38,886 nt of DNA from Bacteroidota bacterium. Its GTDB lineage: Bacteria > Bacteroidota > Bacteroidia > AKYH767-A > OLB10. A model generated the notes under the pieces. The model saw only the letters and a list, made by a program, of their open reading frames with translations. It did not search any database and was not told where the DNA came from. The position numbers were made by a program, and so were the translations under genes. Positions 7,203 through 16,188 of the stretch are shown piece after piece. The DNA lies in the NCBI GenBank assembly GCA_029547265.1, contig JAKPPP010000098.1:1-38886 (forward strand). The letters run 5' to 3'. The stretch's first letter is position 1, and each line of letters begins with the position of its first letter.

Positions 7203-7639
7203 TTATAAATTCCTTCGACTTCTAACCCATAGCTTTTGAGTCTATCAAAGTCATGCAAGCATGAGAAATTAAAGCAGTCCATGGTGTGTAAAATATATTT
7301 CTTACCTTTAAAAATATGAAGAGTTCCCACATGAGAAAGTCGACCTCTGTTTTTAATAAGGACGCAATCTCCATCTTGAGGTTGATCTGTTTTTCCAATC
7401 AAGAATTCATTAATATGTCGCTTTAGAAATTGAGCATAATAAAATATATTGCCTGGCTCTCTTGATTCAATTTCAAATTTACGATTAAAAATTGCTCTCT
7501 GAATAAAGAAAGTAAGTTCGACACAATCCATTGTATCGTAAGCAATATCCAAGAAATCTGTCGACCAACTTTTAGAAGAGTCCTGGGCTATTGTCTTTTC
7601 TGTATTGTATAATGTTTCCAATTTTATTGATCGTTTCAT
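7193..7639 (-). CDS. NlpC/P60-like tail assembly peptidase (lambda gpK position)
   Basis: 148 residues from the ATG at 7639. A GTG at 7663 in the same frame is possible. DTMDCVELTFF supplies the nucleophile Cys, and GRLSHVGTLHIF with the preceding QDGDCVLIK supplies the His of the NlpC/P60 fold. The final polar residue is probably in the HTMDCFN region. Members in siphovirus tails may cut peptidoglycan cross-links during entry or help assemble the tip. The 5' end overlaps the DUF1833 gene by 68 bases in another frame, a longer overlap than the usual ATGA. The end overlaps the J gene by 10 bases. Confidence 0.75.
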   Translation of the reverse strand: MKRSIKLETLYNTEKTIAQDSSKSWSTDFLDIAYDTMDCVELTFFIQRAIFNRKFEIESREPGNIFYYAQFLKRHINEFLIGKTDQPQDGDCVLIKNRGRLSHVGTLHIFKGKKYILHTMDCFNFSCLHDFDRLKSYGLEVEGIYKWK

Positions 7640-8048
7640 CAAATCCAAGACGACCTGAAACACGTCTTCGATTGACAGTTATATTTTTTAGATCATAGGT
7701 AATATCAATTTCCAATGTATCTGGATCTGATACTTGAATTTTCATATGCCTAAGTTTTGCTTTTGGAGCGCCTTGCAATTGCTCAAGCCATCTTGTAATT
7801 GCTCTTGAGATATTATCAAATTCAAGTTGAGCAACAGGTGATTCATTACTTTGGTCATTTGCAATGGTTAAAGAAAATGGAAATGGCGTATAGGTATTTC
7901 CATTGCTAACAATCTCTTTCAATGAATCTGTAACGCGAATTCGATCAGTAAATATTTGACTTGAGTAGAGTTCAATTAAATTTACAGGCTCTTCACCTTG
8001 CGTACGAATTAGATTCGCCTTCAAATTATCTGTGAGTGATCTAGTCAT
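7572..8048 (-). CDS. DUF1833-like minor tail protein
   Basis: 158 residues. The chain follows the DUF1833 plan: RIRVTDSLKEIVSNGNTYTPFPFSL split across 35-60, then PVAQLEFDNISRAITRWLEQL, a region with VSDPDTLE and the typical last residues PGLF. In phages of this type the gene lies between the M-like tail protein and the NlpC/P60 gene, the place of lambda gpL, and the product is part of the tail tip. It overlaps the preceding gene by 8 bases. Confidence 0.8.
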   Translation of the reverse strand: MTRSLTDNLKANLIRTQGEEPVNLIELYSSQIFTDRIRVTDSLKEIVSNGNTYTPFPFSLTIANDQSNESPVAQLEFDNISRAITRWLEQLQGAPKAKLRHMKIQVSDPDTLEIDITYDLKNITVNRRRVSGRLGFDETINKIGNIIQYRKDNSPGLF

Positions 8049-8400
8049 ACATTTCCAATGTTAATGTAAAACCCCAATATGGAAAATCTTCACCAGTTGG
8101 TTCCGTCACAAGATCTGATGAAATCATGCGAGCCTTTTTTTTAATAGCTGGTGATTTTGATGGGTCAATAAATTCAAACCAATTTGCACCTGATGCAAGA
8201 TCATTACGATAGAATGATAAAAAATCTTGATAATTTTCATCGCAAACAATTGCATTGAAAGTTACTTGTTTGATTCCATTGGAAGACAATGAACGTTGTT
8301 TTGCGATTCCACGATCAAATTCACTGCGAATAATTTTACCAGTATAAGTTTCTTTATATCCATTGCTTAAAATTTGAACATATTTTGGTAGAGCAATCAT
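8041..8400 (-). CDS. Minor tail protein (lambda gpM position)
   Basis: 119 residues. Directly downstream of the tape measure (ATGA overlap) and upstream of the DUF1833 gene. Visible features are an N-terminal FDRGIAKQRSL stretch, a middle FLSFYRNDLASGANWFEF of the kind seen in M-like distal tail proteins, and a C-terminal WGFTLTLEMYD ending in beta structure. The role at the distal tail ring is inferred from order and pattern. Confidence 0.7.
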   Translation of the reverse strand: MIALPKYVQILSNGYKETYTGKIIRSEFDRGIAKQRSLSSNGIKQVTFNAIVCDENYQDFLSFYRNDLASGANWFEFIDPSKSPAIKKKARMISSDLVTEPTGEDFPYWGFTLTLEMYD

Positions 8401-10481
8401 CTACTTACTCCGAATGCACCTTGAAATTGTTGTGAGATGGGGCCATTATTTTTCAAATCTTCTAAAACGATTTGTATGATCGTTCCAGAAGGATCAATAA
8501 TGCGATTGGTTTTGGCTTGAACAGGCTGACTGGAATTGTTAATAACCTGAACATTAACCGGACTTTGTTGAGAAACCAATCCGCCAGTTGCAAGTCTTGG
8601 AATACCACTTAGGTTCTGTTTTATTTTTGAAACCTTACCGCCAATATTAAATTTTGGGACTAATCCTTTATTCAGAGAATGAAAGAAATCTGCACCAAAC
8701 TTTTGAACACTCGCTGCCCTCATTACAAATTCACCATTGGAAAGACGAGCCAAAATAGAATCACTTGTGCCTGTGCCTGGGCCTTTAATATGACCACCGG
8801 ATGCAGCAAATAATGTTCCACCACCTGATCCAGATCCTAATGGATCTTTGCCATTGGCAAAAATACCTGAAAAAACCGAGTTCAATCCAGCCCTAAGAGC
8901 AGTAGAGAACAAACTTTGAACAATCGTCCTACCTAAGTCTCTAAATGCATCTGCGGCTGATTTAGCCCCAAATGCGAGATTTTCAAAGAAGGTTGCGAAG
9001 GAATCTGACAAAATTCGTTCTGTAGCTGAAAGCTCAATAACTTCTTTTTTAACTTCCGCAAATTCACCAGCAGCTTTTCTAAATGACCCACCTGCATTAT
9101 CAAGTTCGCCTGGCAAATTAAAAGAACCTTCAAAAAATCCTGGTCCTGCATTCTCTGCTCTAAATTTAGCGTTAGCTTCATCTGTAGCGTCCTGTAAAAA
9201 TTTAGCTCTTTCATCCGCAAGCTTTTTGATAGCCGCAAGCTCTTCAGGACTTAATTCTTTTTTTTGTGCAATGAAAGGTTGTGCTTCAATTTTATTACCA
9301 GTATTTGCAATGAAAGCATCTATCTCACCATTTAAAAATGCGATATTCGATTCAACCGTACTTTTGAGAGCCGAGCTTGCGGTTTTTAATAAAGCTACTT
9401 GTGGAAGGAAATTAAATATAACGGGTATTTTATCTACCAATTGAAATAGAGCTAAAAAGTCTTTATTGATTTGAAGTGCGAAATTATTTGCTGCATTTCC
9501 TAGTGTTCCAAAGGCCTGAACAGATGCAATGAGTCCGCCAGCAAGTAGAGCTAGCAATCCAGCAGGACCAGCAATTGCAAATAAAGATATTCCTAAAGCT
9601 CCAAATGCAGTTGTGAGTTGTCCAACGATTAAAATAACGGGACCAATCGCTGCAACAATAGAAGCAAATCCAGCAATTAAGGCTAAGGATTGGGGTTGAA
9701 GATTCTTAATGACATTTCCAAATTCAATTAAAATATTAATAAATGGTCTGAAAACAGTTAAGAATGCTTGTCCAAAAGCTTCCCTTACTTCTCTGAATGT
9801 TTTTATAAGAGTATCAAATCTTCCAGTATCTGTATTTGCGATCGTTTGAGCAAATCCATCATATTGATCTTTGAGAATTTTAATTACCGCAGCTTGTGCT
9901 TCAGCGCTCTTTCCAGTTTTATCTAATTGGGTGACAAGTGAAACTTGTGAGTCTGTGACTGCGACACCTTGTCTACGTAATAATGTTAAACCTTCCGCTG
10001 GATTTTGAAGAGCCTTTCCAATGGCAAGTGTGGCTGAATTTAAATCTTGTCCGGTCTTGGATGCAAAATCTAAAATCACTTTTTGCGCATCATCAAAAAT
10101 TGTTTTGTTCGTAATGTCGAAATTAAGAAGCTGAGAAGTAACTCCGCCTAAAATATCATCGTCTTGAAACAAACTTGTCTTTGAAAAATCATCCGCTTTT
10201 TTTGTAAGTTCATCGAATGTAAAACCAATTCTTCCACCTTGTTTTTGAAATGAATCTGTGAACTTTGTTATGTTTTTTTCTTGATCCTTAAAAGCCGCAA
10301 TTGAGAAAGCTGCGAAAGCTGCAATAGGAGCTGTTAAAAATCCACTTAATTTTTTACCAGCAGATTCAAGCTTCTTTGAATTGCTTTCGATTGACCCGAA
10401 TAATCCATCAACTTTTTTTTGAGCTGAGTCGAAGCCTTCAGTAACTGCATCGATAATTAATTTAAAATCTAAATCAGCCAT
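8397..10481 (-). CDS. Tape measure protein
   Basis: 694 residues. The N-terminal third is helical (about 15-60 FDSAQKKVDGLFG onward) and includes the ITKFTDSFQKQGG and LLRRQGVAVTDSQ parts common to prophage-type tape measures. A hydrophobic block lies at about 265-322. The C-terminal part (about 480-545, ATFFENLAFGAKSAADAF) resembles the lambda-type tape measure C-terminal domain, followed by a Gly-rich tail with LSNGEFVMRA. The protein sets tail length and is ejected with DNA. With about 0.15 nm per residue the tail would be near 100 nm. Confidence 0.9.
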   Translation of the reverse strand: MADLDFKLIIDAVTEGFDSAQKKVDGLFGSIESNSKKLESAGKKLSGFLTAPIAAFAAFSIAAFKDQEKNITKFTDSFQKQGGRIGFTFDELTKKADDFSKTSLFQDDDILGGVTSQLLNFDITNKTIFDDAQKVILDFASKTGQDLNSATLAIGKALQNPAEGLTLLRRQGVAVTDSQVSLVTQLDKTGKSAEAQAAVIKILKDQYDGFAQTIANTDTGRFDTLIKTFREVREAFGQAFLTVFRPFINILIEFGNVIKNLQPQSLALIAGFASIVAAIGPVILIVGQLTTAFGALGISLFAIAGPAGLLALLAGGLIASVQAFGTLGNAANNFALQINKDFLALFQLVDKIPVIFNFLPQVALLKTASSALKSTVESNIAFLNGEIDAFIANTGNKIEAQPFIAQKKELSPEELAAIKKLADERAKFLQDATDEANAKFRAENAGPGFFEGSFNLPGELDNAGGSFRKAAGEFAEVKKEVIELSATERILSDSFATFFENLAFGAKSAADAFRDLGRTIVQSLFSTALRAGLNSVFSGIFANGKDPLGSGSGGGTLFAASGGHIKGPGTGTSDSILARLSNGEFVMRAASVQKFGADFFHSLNKGLVPKFNIGGKVSKIKQNLSGIPRLATGGLVSQQSPVNVQVINNSSQPVQAKTNRIIDPSGTIIQIVLEDLKNNGPISQQFQGAFGVSR

Positions 10482-10482
10482 T

Positions 10483-11379
10483 TTATTTAAGCTCGATTGC
10501 TAAAAGTTTTTTATATCGAATGCTATATTGAGAATTAGAATATGATGTTGATGCTTGTACTTTCCATGTGTAAGTGCCTGCCGGCGGAACATATGCATGC
10601 CAAATTGTAGAATTATTTATAAAAATATCTATTCCTGATCCTGACTCTAAATCAAGAGCAAACCAAGTTCGATAAATAGTTGTACTTCCTTGAAGAAAAT
10701 ATAAATCTAAATCTGATAATGAAGAATTAGGGACGACAGGTGAAATAGATATATAAGATCTATTTAAAGGACTGCCATCTCCAACTAAAATCAAAGCTAC
10801 CGGTCTGCCGCTGGTTGTGAGTGTGCAAGATAGATTTGTTACATCTGCTTTTACAGTATTGCTACCATTGAAAATATTACAACTATTTGAAAGATCATAA
10901 TTTGGAGAACCAAGACCAGCAACTGCGGCAATCACATCGGCAATTGCAACGCCTGAATCTTTTCCGATTTTCCCACTTGGTCCATCAAAAATAACTACAT
11001 TTTCGTCAACTGCTGATGCTGGTCCAAAGAAATCTCCCCCACCAGCACCACCAAATGGACTGATGATACTGGATAACCATTGATACCAACCTGCAAGATT
11101 AAGATCATAAAATACAAATGGACTTGAAAGAGGAAATCTATCGAAGTCAGTTATATTATTATTCCAAACCCAGACTTCATTTTCAGATTCAACAATGAAC
11201 GCTTGATAATTTGTTGGGCTAGATGGAAGTGCCGCGATATTCGCAACGACTTGATCTACAATTTTATAAAGACTCCAATCGATATTTTTCCAGTTTTGGT
11301 CAACACCTTTCTTCCAAGTAGAATCGTGTTTGATCCAATCCGTTTGTAAATTATTTCTTAAACTATATTCACCAGACAT
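10483..11379 (-). CDS. Fibre-like protein with shared N-terminal module
   Basis: 298 residues. The first about 155 residues are clearly paralogous to those of the 846-residue fibre at 12170-14710: TDWIKHDSTWKKGVDQNWKN against TDWIQHDSTWKKGVDRNWKN, then SPFVFYDLNLAGWYQW against GPFIFYDLSLSNWYQW and VDENVVIFDGPSGK against VDENIAVFDGTTGK. The C-terminal half is different, beta-rich and Ser/Asn-rich. The shared module is likely the virion anchor or trimer stem and the C-terminal half the exposed tip. It is the last fibre gene before the tape measure. Confidence 0.7.
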   Translation of the reverse strand: MSGEYSLRNNLQTDWIKHDSTWKKGVDQNWKNIDWSLYKIVDQVVANIAALPSSPTNYQAFIVESENEVWVWNNNITDFDRFPLSSPFVFYDLNLAGWYQWLSSIISPFGGAGGGDFFGPASAVDENVVIFDGPSGKIGKDSGVAIADVIAAVAGLGSPNYDLSNSCNIFNGSNTVKADVTNLSCTLTTSGRPVALILVGDGSPLNRSYISISPVVPNSSLSDLDLYFLQGSTTIYRTWFALDLESGSGIDIFINNSTIWHAYVPPAGTYTWKVQASTSYSNSQYSIRYKKLLAIELK

Positions 11380-11380
11380 A

Positions 11381-11566
11381 TTATTCTTTCGTCTCCGGCA
11401 TTATAAAATCTAGAGCTTGAGCATTAGGCGGGGGTTCACCCAATTGAATATCAAAAAGTTCAGGATAATTTATAATGGCTGGATGATTTTCAAGATCTTG
11501 CATATCCGTTATTATATACGTATAATCTATGCCCTTTGTATCTTTTTGATGAATATGTCTCATCAT
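11381..11566 (-). CDS. Small protein between fibre genes
   Basis: 61 residues from tandem ATGs at 11566 and 11563, behind AGGA. Start overlaps the stop of the preceding fibre gene. The chain is acidic and soluble (TDMQDLENHPAIINYPE, then LGEPPPNAQALDF). A chaperone for fibre trimerisation would suit the position, but no motif shows it. Confidence 0.6.
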   Translation of the reverse strand: MMRHIHQKDTKGIDYTYIITDMQDLENHPAIINYPELFDIQLGEPPPNAQALDFIMPETKE

Positions 11567-12168
11567 GCCGTCCTATAAATAATATTTAAGTTTACGACCC
11601 TTGGAGCTAAAGATGCAACTACAGCAGAAATAATATATCCTGTATCCGTAGAATTTACTCCCATAACTACTCTAGTCGCAGGGCCAATACCTGTTAAAGC
11701 TGAATCTACATAACCAAATCCATTATAAAGTTTTTCATTTGCAGCACCATTTCCTCCCCATTCAAGTGGAGCCGGCATTCCAGATGGAAGTGTCAAACTT
11801 ATTTGTGTGCAAGCCGCACCAGCCGTTGCATATCGTAGAGATATTTCAAAGAATACTGTTTTACCAATTTGATGATACCAATATTGTTGAGTTAATGAAC
11901 CGCTTGGAGCAGTCGTGCCCGTCCATGTAATTGTTCCAGAATAAGTAAGAACATTTCCAGCAGATCCATCAACCATTGTAGATGTTGTAATAAATGTTGA
12001 TCCTGTTGAATTAACCCATGTTGTTGGAGCACCTGTATTTTGTTTCCAGACTGTTCTGGTATCTGTTTCAATTAATGTTGAATTTGCATCGGCAATTGGT
12101 TTTGTATCAGTGGAAAGACAAGTATAAATATGAACACCAGATGTATTTGAAATCGCTTGAATGGCCAT
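11563..12168 (-). CDS. Short fibre protein sharing the C-terminal tip of the long fibre
   Basis: 201 residues. Residues about 75-201 are paralogous to the last about 125 residues of the 846-residue fibre: GTITWTGTTAPSGSLT against GTITWTGTTAPSGTLT, GAANEKLYNGFGYVDSA against GAANEKIWTGYGYIDTA, NSTDTGYIISA against NATDTGYLINA, ending IIYRTA against VIYRTT. The N-terminal 70 residues are unrelated to that fibre (HIYTCLSTDTKPIADANST). It looks like a stand-alone tip or second receptor-binding chain built on the same C-terminal fold. Confidence 0.7.
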   Translation of the reverse strand: MAIQAISNTSGVHIYTCLSTDTKPIADANSTLIETDTRTVWKQNTGAPTTWVNSTGSTFITTSTMVDGSAGNVLTYSGTITWTGTTAPSGSLTQQYWYHQIGKTVFFEISLRYATAGAACTQISLTLPSGMPAPLEWGGNGAANEKLYNGFGYVDSALTGIGPATRVVMGVNSTDTGYIISAVVASLAPRVVNLNIIYRTA

Positions 12169-12169
12169 A

Positions 12170-14710
12170 TTATGTTGTCCTATAAATTACAGTTACCATA
12201 GCTACCAATGCAGATTGAGAACCAAATGCAGCATTGATTAAATATCCTGTATCTGTTGCATTGACTCCTAGAAAGACTCTTGTAGCTGGTGCTCCGCCAG
12301 TTGCTGCTGTGTCAATATATCCATAACCTGTCCAAATTTTTTCATTAGCAGCACCGAAACCATTCCACTCAACCGGAGTTGGAGCATCGGATGGCAAAGT
12401 CAATGTTACGGCGGTTAACGCAGCACCAGCTACTGTATATTTTAGAGCAATATCTAATTTTACTTCCTTTCCAATTTGTCTCCAATAATAATTTTTTGTC
12501 AGTGTTCCAGAAGGTGCTGTGGTTCCGGTCCATGTAATAGTGCCGGCATAAGTTTGAGATCCTGCATCTTGATATGTAATTTCTGTGTAATTTGCGGTAG
12601 CATTTGTATTATTCACAGCCATTGTGAATGCAGATCCATTAAGCTGCGTCACGCCAATTGTTTTATTCGTAAATGTTTCAGTACCTGCAAGAGTCGCAAG
12701 TGTTCCAGTTGTTGGAAGTGTTAACGAAGTATTTGCAGTTGCTGTAAATGTTTGTGTAAAAGATCCTGCATGAGTTACATTTCCAGCAATTGTAATCGTG
12801 CTAGAACCATTATTTACACCGGTTCCGCCGCGTGTTCCTGACAATGTACCTGTCCAACCAACTGTAATTGAAGATGCAGCCAATAATGCAGATGTAGGCG
12901 AACCACCTAATGTCAAAGTTACGTTCGTATCATCTGTTTTTGTTAGTGCTGCACCACCCGTAATACTCGAAGCTGCTGGCGTGATTGTGACATTTGATGC
13001 TGCTGTTAAACGACCAGTTGCCGAGACTGTAAAAGTTCCAACTTGGGTTGCAGATCCATAAGATGCGGCTGTAACTGCTGTTGTAGAAAGTCTTGAATCT
13101 GCAAGAGTTCCAGTCCATCCAAGAGTGAGTGATGTAGCTACAAGAAGTGCTGAAGTTGGAGATCCGCCAAGAGTGAGCGTAACATTTGTATCATCCGTCT
13201 TGCTAAGAGCTGCCCCGCCAGTAATTGAAGATGCTGCTGGTGTAATCGTCGTGTTACCGGCGCCGGTAATAAGTCCTTTTGCATTCACTGTGAACGTGCC
13301 AACTTGAGTTGCAGAACCGAATGAACCTACATTTGAATTCACAGTATTGAATGTAAATGCACCCGTGTTTGCGAGAGTTAAATCTCCACTGACAGCAACG
13401 TCCGTTGCAACATTCGACCCATTGCCTACGAAAATATGAGCATTTGTTAATGTAGACGACGCCTTGGAAGCTAGATCCGATACTAAATTTGTAACTTGAG
13501 ATTCAGCAATTTGAATCGATATATTTGAAGCCGCTGTCGTAAGACCCTTGGCATTTACAGTGAATGCTGCCACCTGTGTGGCGCTACCAAAAGAGCCTAC
13601 GTTGCTATTGACTGTTGCAAGAGTCGTTGCAAAGCTTCCCGTTCCTGATCCGGTTGCATCGCCTGTCAATGTGATTGTCTGATCACCTGTATTTGTACCC
13701 GAAAGATTTGATCCTGAAACAGATCCACTTGCCGCAACCGATGTCGGAGTTATTGCACCAAGAGAAAGTACAATTGTTCCACTTGTTGTGATTGGCGATC
13801 CTGAAACACCAATTCCATTTGATCCTGAAACTGAAACAGAAGTTACTGTACCCGTTCCAAAACCACTAACATTTAAAGTTGTACCACTGAAAGATAATCC
13901 AGTTCCAAGAGTGATTTCTTCCATATCTCCCGAACCAGCAGTTGCTCGTCCTAAGAGTTTATTTGTCGTGATATCTTGAAATTTAGCATAGGTAATCGTG
14001 TTATTTGGAATTGTAACGGCAAAAGAACTTGTACCTGAACCAGTAGCATCACCGGTTAAAGTAATGGTTTGGTCGCCTGTGTTGGTTCCTGATAAATTGG
14101 AACCAGATACAGCGCCTGATGCTGCAACACTACTAGGAGTAATCGCACCTAACGTTAAGGTGATTGCTGGTGTCGTAGTTGCTGTGGCTACAGATCCCGA
14201 GACTCCGTTTGCCGTGACAACGCTAACGCTTGTAACTGTTCCTGTTCCAGAAAGAGCCAAAATATCGGCGATAGACATACCGCCATCTTTAATAAGTTTG
14301 CCTGTAGTTCCATCGAATACGGCGATATTTTCATCTACAGAACCACCTGGACCTAGAACATCGCCAGCAGAACCACCGGATGAAAAAAGAGAAATGATAC
14401 CGCTGACCCATTGATACCAATTGGATAAAGAAAGATCATAAAATATAAATGGTCCGGTTAAATCAAATTTGTCGAATTGAGTTGTTTGTTGATTCCAAAC
14501 ATAAACTTGATTATCTGTTTGAACTAAATATGAATCGCCATCCGAAGATGTTCCTGGCAAATCGGTTGATGCATTGACAACATCTGTAATTGTTTTATAT
14601 AATGCCCAATCGATATTTTTCCAATTGCGATCAACACCTTTTTTCCATGTCGAGTCATGCTGTATCCAATCAGTCTCTAGGCCATTTTTTAATTGGTATT
14701 CGCCTGACAT
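12170..14710 (-). CDS. Long tail fibre with internal repeats
   Basis: 846 residues. About 1-155 form the N-terminal module shared with the genes at 10483-11379 and, more distantly, 14720-15892. The shaft is low-complexity Gly/Ser/Thr-rich with repeated blocks: SGSNLSGTNTGDQTITLTGD twice, VNSNVGSFGSATQV twice with a third partial GSATQVGTFTV, and TPAASSITGGAAL twice. The last about 125 residues match the short fibre at 11563-12168. The organisation is anchor, repeated beta shaft, exchangeable tip. It overlaps nothing; two bases separate it from the next gene. Confidence 0.85.
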   Translation of the reverse strand: MSGEYQLKNGLETDWIQHDSTWKKGVDRNWKNIDWALYKTITDVVNASTDLPGTSSDGDSYLVQTDNQVYVWNQQTTQFDKFDLTGPFIFYDLSLSNWYQWVSGIISLFSSGGSAGDVLGPGGSVDENIAVFDGTTGKLIKDGGMSIADILALSGTGTVTSVSVVTANGVSGSVATATTTPAITLTLGAITPSSVAASGAVSGSNLSGTNTGDQTITLTGDATGSGTSSFAVTIPNNTITYAKFQDITTNKLLGRATAGSGDMEEITLGTGLSFSGTTLNVSGFGTGTVTSVSVSGSNGIGVSGSPITTSGTIVLSLGAITPTSVAASGSVSGSNLSGTNTGDQTITLTGDATGSGTGSFATTLATVNSNVGSFGSATQVAAFTVNAKGLTTAASNISIQIAESQVTNLVSDLASKASSTLTNAHIFVGNGSNVATDVAVSGDLTLANTGAFTFNTVNSNVGSFGSATQVGTFTVNAKGLITGAGNTTITPAASSITGGAALSKTDDTNVTLTLGGSPTSALLVATSLTLGWTGTLADSRLSTTAVTAASYGSATQVGTFTVSATGRLTAASNVTITPAASSITGGAALTKTDDTNVTLTLGGSPTSALLAASSITVGWTGTLSGTRGGTGVNNGSSTITIAGNVTHAGSFTQTFTATANTSLTLPTTGTLATLAGTETFTNKTIGVTQLNGSAFTMAVNNTNATANYTEITYQDAGSQTYAGTITWTGTTAPSGTLTKNYYWRQIGKEVKLDIALKYTVAGAALTAVTLTLPSDAPTPVEWNGFGAANEKIWTGYGYIDTAATGGAPATRVFLGVNATDTGYLINAAFGSQSALVAMVTVIYRTT

Positions 14711-14719
14711 TTATTTTCC

Positions 14720-15892
14720 TTAAGCAAAATCTGTAGGACATTCTCGCCATCCCCAAACAAACATTCTGCAAACTGTAGTTGCACCTGTAACATTTGCATA
14801 AACAGTTTGAGGCGTTTGAATTGTAACCCAAAAATTTTGAACAGGTGAATGTGCTGCTGTATCAGAGGCATTCATAAATTGCGTAATATCAACAGCATTT
14901 GATCCAAAATTTAAATTATTATATGAAGTATCAAGTGCAGTAAATTCACCTTGAAGCTGAACTTCTTTTGCAACTGCTGAAACATTCGCAAGAACTAAAG
15001 CTGTAGTAGTTGTCGAATCAACATTAAAAGATGGCGTAATTCCAAGAGCTGCAAAAATACCATCACTATATGTAAACCATGGCACTTCAGTTGTTGAATT
15101 TGTTGCGAAAGATCCTATATAAGACCAACCATCCAATGGATCAAATCCAGTAAATGCAGTTGGACCAATTGTTGGATCATTTAAATCTATTACAATATCG
15201 TAATCGTTTCCAGAAACTGGTGGAATTGCATATAAATAATATGCTGTTTCCAATGTAATTGTACCTGTTGTTATTCCATTTCTTCCACTTGTTAAAAAAT
15301 TAAGAATTTTATTTGTTGTTGAAACATAAAATTTGTCTCCGATTTTTACTCGAGATGGATTTGAAACGCTTGCTGGAATAACTATTTTTTGAGTATCTGT
15401 TCCATTTCTTGTAAAGCTTGGTCGTTTAATTCGCAAATCATAGAGTGGAAGACGAGCAGCAGTTGGAAGTCCACCTACATATTGAAGAACATCAAAATCA
15501 TTTCCAGATGCAAGTCTTTGTAAACTTCCATCAAAATAAAGCATGTCGCCTGGCTGATTTAAAACTGAATTATCTCGTGATTCAATCGATCCAAAAGTCC
15601 AAGTGAAATACGTATCTAAAAATTGATCGTAAAATATGAAAGCACCGGTTAGTATAAAAATATCATAGCTTGATGTATTGGCATTCCACCTGCGAACTTC
15701 AGTCCCACCAATCATATAAGCATCACCATTGGTAGGTGAACCAGGCAAATCACCAACAACGGCAATTTGTTTTTTAACCCAAGGGATTAAAAAGAAATCA
15801 GTTACCTTCCCGTTGCGATCAGTGCCAGGCTTATAAGTATTATCATGAAGAGCCCAATCTGTTGTGATTCCATTTGGTAAAGTATATGCCAT
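14720..15892 (-). CDS. First tail-fibre gene of the cassette
   Basis: 390 residues. The N-terminus (GITTDWALHDNTYKPGTD, then SPTNGDAYMIGGTEVRRWN and GAFIFYDQFLDTYFTW) is a diverged relative of the anchor module in the next two fibre proteins. The remainder is beta-rich with a central FTGFDPLDGWSYIGSFAT segment found in various fibre-type proteins. It starts right after the tail chaperone gene, before the tape measure, an unusual place for fibres in lambda-like phages, where they normally follow J. Confidence 0.75.
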   Translation of the reverse strand: MAYTLPNGITTDWALHDNTYKPGTDRNGKVTDFFLIPWVKKQIAVVGDLPGSPTNGDAYMIGGTEVRRWNANTSSYDIFILTGAFIFYDQFLDTYFTWTFGSIESRDNSVLNQPGDMLYFDGSLQRLASGNDFDVLQYVGGLPTAARLPLYDLRIKRPSFTRNGTDTQKIVIPASVSNPSRVKIGDKFYVSTTNKILNFLTSGRNGITTGTITLETAYYLYAIPPVSGNDYDIVIDLNDPTIGPTAFTGFDPLDGWSYIGSFATNSTTEVPWFTYSDGIFAALGITPSFNVDSTTTTALVLANVSAVAKEVQLQGEFTALDTSYNNLNFGSNAVDITQFMNASDTAAHSPVQNFWVTIQTPQTVYANVTGATTVCRMFVWGWRECPTDFA

Positions 15893-16188
15893 TAGAATTT
15901 TTTCCTATCACGAAGATTTTGTTTAATCTTTTCAACTTCCGCAATTCGATTATCTCGATTCATTTTGCTGGCTACATCTTTGATCACTTCGGTATTTCCA
16001 CTCGAAGAAATGGCATCAAGAGCGAATGTATTTTTAATTCTCTCATTGTCCATTTTTACGCCTGTTTCATAAAATGTTTTCAATTGATACAAATTGTAAT
16101 CCTTTATGTCCTTGAAGTCGTGACCTTTTTCAATAAGGAACTCGATGATTTCTGGCCACTCCACTTTTGATACGTCTTTTGAATTGCT
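15892..16188 (-). CDS. Tail assembly chaperone T extension (read by -1 frameshift from G)
   Basis: 98 residues that are open in the -1 frame from the slip site at 16188-16194 to the stop at 15892. A ribosome translating G that slips on T TTT TTA enters with AGC AAT TCA AAA and continues without a stop into EWPEIIEFLIEKGHDF. The GT product would be 199 residues (101 of G plus 98). There is no good start of its own: the frame has a TAA just upstream of the slip and only a GTG at 16164 without a ribosome site. In lambda, gpGT recruits the tape measure and tail tube protein. Confidence 0.8.
   Translation of the reverse strand, partial: SNSKDVSKVEWPEIIEFLIEKGHDFKDIKDYNLYQLKTFYETGVKMDNERIKNTFALDAISSSGNTEVIKDVASKMNRDNRIAEVEKIKQNLRDRKKF

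Noticed and set aside
12798..14414. Several plus-strand open frames opposite the long fibre gene (up to 138 codons)
   Set aside because: They follow the repeated Gly/Ser/Thr codons of the fibre, have no ribosome sites and share no family features.
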